Source of the DNA: Belnapia sp.
Lineage (GTDB): Bacteria; Pseudomonadota; Alphaproteobacteria; Acetobacterales; Acetobacteraceae
Assembly (NCBI GenBank): GCA_028291445.1
Contig: JAQGIA010000271.1
Coordinates: 1 to 12,459, forward strand
Reading direction: 5' to 3'
Length of the DNA stretch: 12,459 nucleotides
The position numbers were made by a program, and so were the translations under genes. Of the stretch, positions 1-6,470 are shown in pieces (within the stretch, counting starts at the first letter, position 1; every line of letters starts with the position of its first letter). The notes below the pieces were generated by a model, which saw only the letters and a program-made list of their open reading frames with translations, ran no database searches and was not told where the DNA came from.

Positions 1-1117
1 CGCACATCAGCACGATGAAGACGCCGAACCACACCGGGTCGATCCCCGCCGCGACGATCACCGGAAACACCACCGGCACGGTCCCCACCAGCATCGGCAA
101 GGTCTCGAAGAAGACGCCGAGCAGCAGATAGAAGACCGTCAATGCCAGGATCAGCGAGAGCGGCGTCGCCCCGATCTGCGTGACGAAAGCCCCCAGCGCC
201 GGCGTCACCCCCAGCAACCCGAGCACGAAATTCAGGTAGAAGGCGATGGCCAGGATCAGCAGGCTCATCGCCGTCAGGGTCGCGGTCGCGATGAAGCACT
301 CATGCAGCATCGCCACGTTCAGGCGGCCGTACAGCGCCGCGATCGGCAGCGCCGCGACGCAGGCCAGCGCCGCGCTTTCCGTCACCGTCGCCCAGCCGGA
401 ATAGATGCTGCCCATGATGATGGCGAAGATCACCAGTGGCGGCAGCAGATCGACCAGCCGCTTCAGCCGGACCGAGAGCTTGTCGATCACCTCCTCCTGG
501 CGGATCCAGTCGGGCTTGAGGATGCCCATCAGGATGATCGTCCCCATGAAGAGGATCGTCATGATGATCCCGGGGATCACCGCCGCCGCGTACAACTGGC
601 CGACCGAGGTATTGGTCATCGCGCCATAGACGATCAGCGCGATGCCCGGCGGGATGAGGTTGCCGAGCGAGGCGCCGGCGGCGATCGAGCCGAGCACCAA
701 CCGTTCGTCGTATTTCCGGTTGCGGAAGCTGGGCAGCGCCACCGTGGCGACCGTCGCCGCGGTGGCGACCGAGGAACCGGAGACGGCGGAGAAGATTGCC
801 GAAGCCGCGATATTCGTGTGCAGCAGCCCGCCCGGCAATATGTTCAGCCAATCCGCCAGGCTCCGGTACAGCCTATCCGTGCTGCCGCTGCGCACCAGGA
901 TCTCGCCCAGCAGGATGTACAGGGGAATCGAGAGCAGGACGTAATCCTCCATCGAGGCCCACAACTGCGTCCCCAGCGAATCCACCAGCGCCGCCGAGAG
1001 ATACAGCGAGGCCCCCAGCACCGAGACCAGGAACATCGCGGTCGCCACATGCAGCCCGATGAACAGCAGCACCACCAGGATGCCGAAGCCGATGGCCGCT
1101 TCGCCGACGCCCGTCAT
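1..1117 (-). CDS. dctM: TRAP transporter large permease DctM, partial (C-terminus off the left edge)
   Basis: This is the large membrane subunit of a tripartite ATP-independent periplasmic transporter. It carries the ion-coupled translocation path and works with DctQ and a periplasmic binding protein. I translated 372 codons on the minus strand with no stop before the window edge. The family usually has about 425 residues, so roughly 50 are missing. Visible family signatures are FSAVSGSSVATAATVA near residue 110, GSIAAGASLGNLIPPGIAL near 140-160 and the GWATVTESAALA stretch near 240, within many hydrophobic helices. The ATG overlaps the dctQ stop as ATGA (4 bases), which implies translational coupling. 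The window ends just before the usual ITPP segment. The family call is firm. The substrate cannot be read from this subunit. Confidence 0.95.
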   Translation of the reverse strand, partial: MTGVGEAAIGFGILVVLLFIGLHVATAMFLVSVLGASLYLSAALVDSLGTQLWASMEDYVLLSIPLYILLGEILVRSGSTDRLYRSLADWLNILPGGLLHTNIAASAIFSAVSGSSVATAATVATVALPSFRNRKYDERLVLGSIAAGASLGNLIPPGIALIVYGAMTNTSVGQLYAAAVIPGIIMTILFMGTIILMGILKPDWIRQEEVIDKLSVRLKRLVDLLPPLVIFAIIMGSIYSGWATVTESAALACVAALPIAALYGRLNVAMLHECFIATATLTAMSLLILAIAFYLNFVLGLLGVTPALGAFVTQIGATPLSLILALTVFYLLLGVFFETLPMLVGTVPVVFPVIVAAGIDPVWFGVFIVLMC

Positions 1118-1719
1118 GCCTTCATGTCCTCGACGGTGGTGCGCGCCAGGATGGCGCCGGCCTCGGTCTCGACCTCCTCGTCGATGGTCATCGGCCCATA
1201 GAGCCGGTTGACCCGCCGCCAATCGGTCAGCAGCAGCAGCGCGGCATGGCCGGCGAAGGCGACCGCCACCACCGCGAAGGCGACCAGCCCCAGCAGCCAC
1301 AGGCTCTGCGGCAGCCACATCGGCGTGCCCAGCGGCGAATTGGCATGGCTCTGGAACTCGAGGCTTTCCTCCAGCACGGTCCAGCCGCGCCAGGCGGCGA
1401 AGACCGCCAGCGCCGCCAGCGAGACATAGGCGACGGCGTTCAGCAGCGCCCGCAGCGGCCCGGGCAGATGGCCGAGCAGGAAGTCGACCCGGGTATGGGA
1501 CTTCACCACCAGCGCATAGGCGAAGCTGAGCGTGGAGAATACCGCCAGCGTATAGGCGCCGATCTCATCCACCCCCTGCATCGAGATGTTGAAGAACTTC
1601 CGACAGGCGATCTCGGCGCAGGTCAGGAAGGCGAGGCCCAGCAGCCACCAGCCGCCGAGGATGGCGATGAAGCGGGCCGGCGGCTCCAACCAGCGCGCGA
1701 CGGGGTTTTCCTGCGTCAT
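1114..1719 (-). CDS. dctQ: TRAP transporter small permease DctQ
   Basis: The 201-residue protein has four hydrophobic segments (about 18-36, 53-72, 92-110 and 138-164), as expected for the small membrane subunit of a TRAP transporter. Family-typical stretches are RKFFNISMQGVDEI (about 40-53), SHTRVDFLLG (about 74-83) and TPMWLPQSLW (about 132-141). The C-terminal 25 residues are acidic and probably cytoplasmic. The ATG at 1719 overlaps the stop of the upstream hydrolase gene as ATGA, and the dctM start overlaps its own stop in the same way, so the three genes form one translationally coupled unit. The same frame stays open upstream, but the extra residues are arginine- and proline-rich shadow sequence inside the hydrolase gene, so I chose the coupled ATG. 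Confidence 0.93.
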   Translation of the reverse strand: MTQENPVARWLEPPARFIAILGGWWLLGLAFLTCAEIACRKFFNISMQGVDEIGAYTLAVFSTLSFAYALVVKSHTRVDFLLGHLPGPLRALLNAVAYVSLAALAVFAAWRGWTVLEESLEFQSHANSPLGTPMWLPQSLWLLGLVAFAVVAVAFAGHAALLLLTDWRRVNRLYGPMTIDEEVETEAGAILARTTVEDMKA

Positions 1720-2630
1720 GCGGCGACCCCCATCAGCGTCCGCCAATGCCGTGCGATATCGGCGCGGCGGGCGATCCAGACCGCCGGGCTGCGGGTGATA
1801 TGCTCCAGCAGCAATTCCAGCCCGCGGATGCGCCCGGGCCGGCCGATGGTGCGCAGGTGCAGGCCGATCGACATCATCTTCGGCTGGGTCCGTCCCTCCC
1901 GCAGCAGCCAGTCGAAGGCGCCGCTGCAATAGCGGGAAAAATCCTCCGGCTGCACGAATCCCTGGCCGGGGGCGAAGCGCATGTCGTTGGTATCGAAGCT
2001 GTAGGGCAGGATCACGTGGGATGCGCCATGCAGCCGCGGCAGGTCGTCGTCATAGGCGTCCGAGTCGTACAGGAACCCGCCCTCCTCCAGCAGCAGCCGG
2101 CGGGTATTCGCGCTGGGCGCCGATTTGGTGTGCCAGCCGAGCGGCCTGGTGCCGGCGGCTTGCGTCAGCGTGGCGACCGTGGCGGCGATGACGGCGCGCT
2201 CGGTCGCTTCCGCCATGCCGGCATGCATCTCCCAGCGCCAGCCATGCGCGCTGACCTCATGCCCGGCGGCGGCCGGCGCAGCGGCGAGTTCCGGCGTGAC
2301 CGCGACCGCCCGGCCGCAGCAGGAAAAGGTCGCCTTCACCCCGAAGCGGTCCAGCAAGTCCAGCACCCGCCACAGCGCCACGCGCGAGCCATAGGCGAAA
2401 TGCGTCTCCATGCAGGGGTCCGGCGCGCCCTCGACCAGCTGGCGCGTCTCCGGCACCGCCTCGTTGCGCTCGTCGCCGCTGCCGATCGACAGCTCGGCGC
2501 CTTCCTCGACATTGACCACGAAGGAGACGGCGAGGCGCGCGCCATCCGGCCAGCGCGGGTCGGGCGGGTTGCGGCCATAGCCGGCAAGGTCGCGCGTGGC
2601 GGGCGGCATGCCGCCGGGCAATTCGGTCAT
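1716..2630 (-). CDS. Polysaccharide deacetylase-family hydrolase, PuuE (allantoinase)-like
   Basis: The 304-residue protein belongs to the NodB/polysaccharide deacetylase superfamily, in the subgroup usually annotated PuuE allantoinase or peptidoglycan deacetylase-like. Visible marks are YGRNPPDPRWPDGARLAVSF (18-37), the NVEEGAE segment (40-46) in place of the classical TFDD motif, GHEVSAHGWRW with H124 and H129, EEGGFLYDSDAYDDDLP (182-198), ILPYSFDTNDMRF (207-219), GLHLRTIGRPGR (256-267) and VWIARRADIARHW near the end. No signal peptide is seen, so a cytoplasmic enzyme acting on an imported amide (cyclic ureide or N-acyl compound) fits the TRAP neighbours. That is inference. The ATG at 2630 has GGGAG at 2637-2641 upstream. 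An in-frame ATG at 2669 is a possible alternative. The stop overlaps dctQ. Family membership is confident, but the reaction is unproven. Confidence 0.88.
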   Translation of the reverse strand: MTELPGGMPPATRDLAGYGRNPPDPRWPDGARLAVSFVVNVEEGAELSIGSGDERNEAVPETRQLVEGAPDPCMETHFAYGSRVALWRVLDLLDRFGVKATFSCCGRAVAVTPELAAAPAAAGHEVSAHGWRWEMHAGMAEATERAVIAATVATLTQAAGTRPLGWHTKSAPSANTRRLLLEEGGFLYDSDAYDDDLPRLHGASHVILPYSFDTNDMRFAPGQGFVQPEDFSRYCSGAFDWLLREGRTQPKMMSIGLHLRTIGRPGRIRGLELLLEHITRSPAVWIARRADIARHWRTLMGVAA

Positions 2631-2763
2631 CTCGCGCTCCCAGATATCGCCAGGGCCAGCAATCGACATGCCAGCCAGGGCGCGGCCCCGCTCATGACGG
2701 CGGCGGCGCGGCACTGGCGCTTTCGCGCGCAGCCTTGCCCAAGCCGGGGGCAGGGCGGGCCGG
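2631..2763 (-). other. Intergenic spacer between sensor kinase and hydrolase, with a short hairpin
   Basis: This 133-base gap is the only sizeable one in the left operon. It contains a GC-rich hairpin at 2714-2732 (CTG-GCGC, four-base loop, GCGC-G-CAG; one bulged base). Read on the minus strand the loop is GAAA, a GNRA tetraloop. No T-run follows, so it is not a convincing terminator. It could be an RNA-stability or processing structure between kinase and transporter messages. No gene is seen in the gap. The hydrolase ribosome-binding site is at its left end. Confidence 0.35.
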
Positions 2764-5700
2764 TCAGGCCAGCGTCGTATCCTGCCGCGGCTCCGCCTCG
2801 GTATCTTGCACCGGCTCCGCCTGGGTTTCCCGTCGCGGCTCCGCGTGATTCTGCAGTCGCGGCTCCGCTTGATTCTCCGATCGCGGCTCCGCCGCGGGCA
2901 GGGCCGCCCGGGTTTCCGCCGCCACCGCCAGCACCCGGTCCCGCAGGGCGAGCATCCCGGCCGGCGGCAAGCCGCGCGCCTCCGCCTGGAAGCGCTGCGC
3001 CATGGCCGCCAGCCTGCTGGCGCCGAGGGTGGCGGCCGAGCCGGCCAGCCGATGGGCGGCGGCGATCGCCTCCGGCATCGAATCCGGCCCCGCCAACTGC
3101 AGGATTTCGGTCTGCTCGGCGATCTCCTGGGCAAAGACCGGCGCCAGCCGCTCGGCGGTCGCCGCATCCAGCCCGGGAATCATCCAGGTATCGCCGCGCC
3201 GGGCGAGCAACGGCAGGCTCTCCGGTCCCGGCGGCGCAGCAGGCGTCGCGTCGGCAGGGGAGGGCCTGGCCGCTGCGCCGCCGGTCAGCCGCTCCAGCAT
3301 GGTGAGCAGCGCCTCCCGCTCGATCGGCTTGGGCAGATGGGCGTCCATGCCGGCGTTGCGGCAGGCGGCGATATCCTCGGCGAAGGCGCTGGCGGTCACC
3401 GCCAGGATAGGCAACCGCCCAGCCTCGCCCGGCAGGGCGCGGATGCGCCGCGTCGCCTCGATGCCGTCCATCACCGGCATCATCACATCCATCAGCATGG
3501 CATCGAAGCGGCAGCCGGGAGCATCGCGCTCCAGCATCGCCAGCGCCTGCGCCCCGTCGCCGACGCATTCGGCCGTATGTCCGGCCGAGCCGAGCAGCGC
3601 GCGGGCCACGGCGAGGTTGGCCGGCACGTCGTCGGCCACCAGTACCAGCAGCGGCCGCCGCGCCGCCGAGGCCGCGGCCGGCGCCTCGTCCTGCGGCAGC
3701 GTCGCCTGTTCCAGCGGCAATTCCACCCAGAAGACGGCGCCCTGGCCGCTGGGCGAATAGGGATTGTCGCCGCAGCCGATGCTGCCTTCCATCTGCTGCG
3801 CGATGCCGGCGGCGATCGCCAGGCCCAGGCCGGTCCCGCCGGGACCGGTGCCGCCCGGGCCCTGATCGCGCGCCAGCTGGATGAAGTCGCTGAAGATGGC
3901 GCGGCGCTGCGCCTCCGGCACGCCGGGGCCGGTATCGCGCACCTCGATCCGTATCAGGCAGCGGCCATCCGGCAATGTCGCCGCCGCCAGCGCGACCAGT
4001 TCCACAACGCCGCCGGGCGGGGTGAATTTCACCGCATTGGACAGCAGGTTCAGCAGCAACTGGCGCAGCCGCGTCTGGTCCATCCGCAATATCTCCGGCA
4101 GGCCGGGACCGAGGCTGCGGCGAAGCTCCAGCCGCTTCCCGTCGGCCGCCGGCCGGACCATGGCGGCGGCGCTGTCGAGCAGCGCTTCCAGCCGGGCCGG
4201 TCCGAGATGCAGCTCGAGCCGTCCCGCCTCCACCTTGGCCAGGTCCAGCACGTCGTTGGCGACCGCGACCAGATGCCGTCCCGCCTCCTCCAGGGTCGTC
4301 GCCCGCGCCCGCTGCTCGCCGGACAGCTGGGGGTCGAGCGCCAGCGCCTGGGCCAGGCCGAGCACGCCGTTCAGCGGCGTGCGCAGCTCGTGGCTCATCC
4401 GTGCCAGGAAGCGGGACTTGGCGGCGGTGGCGGCAGCGGCGGCATCGCGCGCCTGGGCCAGCTCGACCATCGCCTGCTTGAGCACGGTGATGTCGGTGCG
4501 GATGCCGACGGTGCCGCCATCCGGCGTGCTGCGCTCGGTCACCATCAGCCAACGACCGTCCGGCAGCAGCCGTTCCATGCTCGGCTGATTGCTGCGGTGC
4601 CAAGCCGTGACCTCGGCAACGAAGCCCTCGATGTCCTCGCCAGCCTGCGGATACTGGCCGCGCCGGGCTCCCTCGCGGACGAGGTCCTCGAACCGCACGC
4701 CGGGCCGGATGAAGGGCGCGCTGATCGCATAGAGATCGCGGTAGCGACGGTTGCAGACCACCAGCCGGTCCTCGGTGTCGAACATGACGAAGCCGTCCGG
4801 CATGGTCTCGATGGCGCCTTCCAGCACCATCCGGGCGCGGGTCCGTTCCGCCTCGATCCGCTCGCGCTGGCGCAGCGCGAGCTTCAACGCGTAGGCGAGG
4901 GCGACCAGCAGGATGCCGAGGCAGCTGGCGACCAGCAGCAGCCGGCGCCGGTCCAGCTCCCAGGCGGCGAAGGCGGCGCTTGCCTCGTAGCTCGCCACCA
5001 CGAAGATGTCCTGATAGAGCAGCGGCCGGGCCGCGGACAGCGTCGGCGTGGCGTTAAGCCGGCCGGCGGCCGCCACCGCGCTGCCGTCGCCGGGCAGCGT
5101 GCCGGCGGCCCATGGCATCGGCTGGCCCATGTGCAGGTCATCGAGCGGCAGCGCCGCCAGGACCCGTCCATCCGACCGCTCCACCGCAATGCTCAGCCCG
5201 GGCAATTCGCCGATCGGCGACAGCAGCGTGCCGATCAGCGGCACCGGCACCTCGGCGACGGCGACCAGCGGGCCGATGCCGGGCAGGTCGATGGCGCGCA
5301 GGAACAGCAACGACCACTCGCCGGTCAGCGCATTCCGCGCCGGCCCGCTGAGCGCCGCGGCGCCACGCTCGGTGGCCGCGGCGAGGGCGCCCGCATCCAT
5401 CAGCAACCAGCGGCTGCGCGAGGCGGCCAGCGCCGCGGCCCAGGGGCTGCCGTCCGGCCGCACCAGCAGCAGGTCGCGGAACGTGAAATTCTGGAAGTTC
5501 AGTTCCCGCAGCATGCGGTTGGCCGAGGCTTGGTCGAGCCGGCCGTCCTGGGCGATCTGCGCCAGCACCGCGGGCAGTCCGGCGAGCATGCCGTCCACCG
5601 CCAGGAAATGCCGGTTCACCGTGCTTTCCGCGACCCGGGTAACCCGCTGCACCATGTGGCGCGCGGTCACCTCGGCCGCGCCGTGCAGACGGTTCAGCAG

Positions 5701-5781
5701 CAGCGCCGTGCCACCGCAGAGCGCCAGCAGCAGCAGCCCGGTGACGAGCAGGACAGCAAGGCGGATGCGGCGCGGCTGCAT
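2764..5781 (-). CDS. Membrane hybrid sensor histidine kinase (sensor-PAS-HK-REC-HPt)
   Basis: The 1005-residue protein is a three-module phosphorelay kinase of the ArcB/TorS/BarA layout. TM1 is about 8-30, an extracytoplasmic sensor about 31-278 (Cache-like by layout only) and TM2 about 280-302. A PAS domain with FVMFDTEDRLVVCNRRYRDLY starts at 331. The HisKA motif SHELRTPLNG has H464. The ATPase domain has N582, DTGPG (616-620) and GTGLGL (649-654). The receiver has D717/D718, phospho-acceptor D765, T796 and K818. The HPt motif AAHRLAGSA has H910. A repetitive AEPR tail ends the protein. All catalytic residues are present. The start at 5781 leads straight into TM1 and lies one base after the stop of the broken dctP-like gene (TAGCATG). 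No Shine-Dalgarno is seen, so coupling is likely. The likely role is sensing the TRAP substrate. No response regulator gene is in the window. Confidence 0.95.
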   Translation of the reverse strand: MQPRRIRLAVLLVTGLLLLALCGGTALLLNRLHGAAEVTARHMVQRVTRVAESTVNRHFLAVDGMLAGLPAVLAQIAQDGRLDQASANRMLRELNFQNFTFRDLLLVRPDGSPWAAALAASRSRWLLMDAGALAAATERGAAALSGPARNALTGEWSLLFLRAIDLPGIGPLVAVAEVPVPLIGTLLSPIGELPGLSIAVERSDGRVLAALPLDDLHMGQPMPWAAGTLPGDGSAVAAAGRLNATPTLSAARPLLYQDIFVVASYEASAAFAAWELDRRRLLLVASCLGILLVALAYALKLALRQRERIEAERTRARMVLEGAIETMPDGFVMFDTEDRLVVCNRRYRDLYAISAPFIRPGVRFEDLVREGARRGQYPQAGEDIEGFVAEVTAWHRSNQPSMERLLPDGRWLMVTERSTPDGGTVGIRTDITVLKQAMVELAQARDAAAAATAAKSRFLARMSHELRTPLNGVLGLAQALALDPQLSGEQRARATTLEEAGRHLVAVANDVLDLAKVEAGRLELHLGPARLEALLDSAAAMVRPAADGKRLELRRSLGPGLPEILRMDQTRLRQLLLNLLSNAVKFTPPGGVVELVALAAATLPDGRCLIRIEVRDTGPGVPEAQRRAIFSDFIQLARDQGPGGTGPGGTGLGLAIAAGIAQQMEGSIGCGDNPYSPSGQGAVFWVELPLEQATLPQDEAPAAASAARRPLLVLVADDVPANLAVARALLGSAGHTAECVGDGAQALAMLERDAPGCRFDAMLMDVMMPVMDGIEATRRIRALPGEAGRLPILAVTASAFAEDIAACRNAGMDAHLPKPIEREALLTMLERLTGGAAARPSPADATPAAPPGPESLPLLARRGDTWMIPGLDAATAERLAPVFAQEIAEQTEILQLAGPDSMPEAIAAAHRLAGSAATLGASRLAAMAQRFQAEARGLPPAGMLALRDRVLAVAAETRAALPAAEPRSENQAEPRLQNHAEPRRETQAEPVQDTEAEPRQDTTLA
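2773..2892 (-). repeat. Five 24-bp units encoding an octapeptide tail of the sensor kinase
   Basis: A 9-base core, CGGCTCCGC on the plus strand, recurs every 24 bases across this stretch (for example 2812-2820 and 2836-2844). It encodes AEPR or AEPV at kinase residues 964, 972, 980, 988 and 996. The four bases-to-residues positions between cores vary and are rich in Q, N, E, D and T. The repeat begins after the HPt domain and runs almost to the stop. It looks like a slippage-grown minisatellite giving a hydrophilic, probably disordered tail. Confidence 0.85.
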
Positions 5782-5782
5782 G

Positions 5783-6186
5783 CTATTCCATATTGGCGAG
5801 GATGCCCCGGGCGGGGGCCATGACGCGGTTCCAGGTCTCGGCGCAGACGGCGCCGCAACGGCCTGTCCAGCCCGGCAGCACCGCATCGCGCCGCAGCCGG
5901 TCGCGGTGCGCGCGGTCGAAGGAGGCGATTTCGGCATGCCCCCGTCCGGTCGTCAGGAGCGGCACCTGCTGGGTCCAGAACGGCGCCTCGTAGCGGCTGT
6001 ACCGGGAGACGCCGGATTGGGAGACGCCGGCGAGGCCGCCGACGCTCTTCAGCAGGATCGGCGGCTCGGCCTCCGTCGCGGCGGCGGCCTGGCCGAGGCC
6101 ATAGGCCGGAGTCAGCACGGGGCCAGGATCAGCATAGGGGCGAGGGCCTGGCCGGGCCGCGACGAGACGCGGTGGTGCGCGAACAT
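5783..6186 (-). pseudogene. Broken TRAP-type solute-binding protein gene (dctP-like): frameshift plus loss of the central part
   Basis: A good ribosome-binding site (AGGTGAGG, about 6192-6199) precedes the ATG at 6186. It opens a signal-peptide-like sequence that stops after 24 codons at TGA 6112-6114. The other frame continues from GTG 6118 as LTPAYGLGQAAAATEAEPP, completing a plausible signal peptide, so a one-base loss near 6118 is likely. That frame carries the N-terminal family pattern (KSVGGLAGVSQ, SRYEAPFWTQQVPLLTTGR, AEIASFDRA) and then runs at once into what looks like the family C-terminus (RRDAVLPGWTGRCG, CAETWNRVMAPARGI). Intact TRAP binding proteins have about 330 residues. Roughly 200 or more central residues that form the binding cleft are absent, with the joint near 5895-5915. 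The family match is from remembered sequence patterns. The stop is one base before the kinase start. Confidence 0.7.
6004..6030. repeat. 12-bp direct repeat at 15-bp offset inside the dctP-like remnant
   Basis: GGGAGACGCCGG occurs at 6004-6015 and again at 6019-6030. On the coding strand this gives GVSQSGVSR, an apparent five-residue tandem duplication of a segment that normally reads GVSQ followed by an aromatic or basic residue. It is an in-frame duplication in an already damaged gene. Confidence 0.75.
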
Positions 6187-6317
6187 GGCAGCCTCACCTT
6201 CCTGGTGCGTCCCGGTGTCGGGTGGTGATGCAGAGCGTCCCGGTCGCCGGTGCGCAGGCCCACCGTTGCCAGAGACCGGGCAGCATCGCGGCCAGCGGGC
6301 GCGACATGCAGGAGGAA

Positions 6318-6343
6318 TTGTGTAAATTCAGTGTGTTGCACAA
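6318..6343. promoter_or_regulatory. Inverted repeat, candidate operator for the left operon
   Basis: TTGTGTAA (6318-6325) and TTGCACAA (6336-6343) form 8-base arms with one mismatch around a 10-base spacer. The two half-sites are about 18 bases apart centre to centre, a spacing suited to a dimeric regulator. The site lies in the AT-richer part of the leader, about 130-160 bases upstream of the dctP-like start. No clear -35/-10 pair was found nearby, and no regulator gene in the window points to a specific protein. Confidence 0.5.
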
Positions 6344-6363
6344 TCCAAAGTTGTTTCCATTCC

Positions 6364-6382
6364 CTTCAACATAATGTTCAAG
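6364..6382. promoter_or_regulatory. 19-bp near-perfect palindrome, second candidate operator
   Basis: CTTCAACAT and ATGTTCAAG flank one central base. Eight of nine positions pair, and the inner 11 bases AACATAATGTT are a perfect palindrome. Its centre is about 42 bases (near four helical turns) from the centre of the repeat at 6318-6343, so both could lie on the same face of the DNA. It lies upstream of that repeat relative to the left operon and about 90 bases beyond the 3' end of the Bug gene, so an operator role fits better than a terminator role. Confidence 0.45.
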
Positions 6383-6433
6383 GTTGAGTTCGTCTGCAAA
6401 ATACCGATGGATTCAGGAATAATGCGCAACGGC

Positions 6434-6455
6434 TGCCCGGTCCATGACCCGGGCA
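6434..6455 (-). terminator. Possible terminator hairpin after the Bug gene
   Basis: About 16 bases past the Bug stop codon the minus strand reads TGCCCGGGTC-ATG-GACCGGGCA, a 9-bp GC-rich stem with one bulged base and a 3-base loop. No T-run follows on the minus strand, so it does not meet the usual intrinsic terminator pattern. It may still terminate weakly or protect the 3' end of the message. The rest of 6187-6470 holds the two inverted repeats and no supported gene. Confidence 0.35.
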
Positions 6456-6470
6456 ACGGCGAAGCCCGCA

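Noticed and set aside
2806..5823. A plus-strand open frame of about 1005 codons opposite the sensor kinase
   Set aside because: Its product is low-complexity, rich in Q, R, H and G, with no domain signature. It mirrors the codon pattern of the real kinase in GC-rich DNA.
5782..5937. An upstream extension of the sensor kinase reading frame to 5937
   Set aside because: The added residues overlap the conserved C-terminal part of the dctP-like remnant in another frame and have no membrane or domain character. The ATG at 5781 leads directly into TM1.
6129..6341. A minus-strand 70-codon frame starting at GTG 6341
   Set aside because: It covers the leader and the signal-peptide start of the dctP-like gene in a different frame, lacks a ribosome-binding site and has no recognisable pattern.
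6434..6455. A strong intrinsic terminator for the Bug gene
   Set aside because: The stem is good, but there is no T-run after it on the transcribed strand. I kept it only as a low-confidence call.
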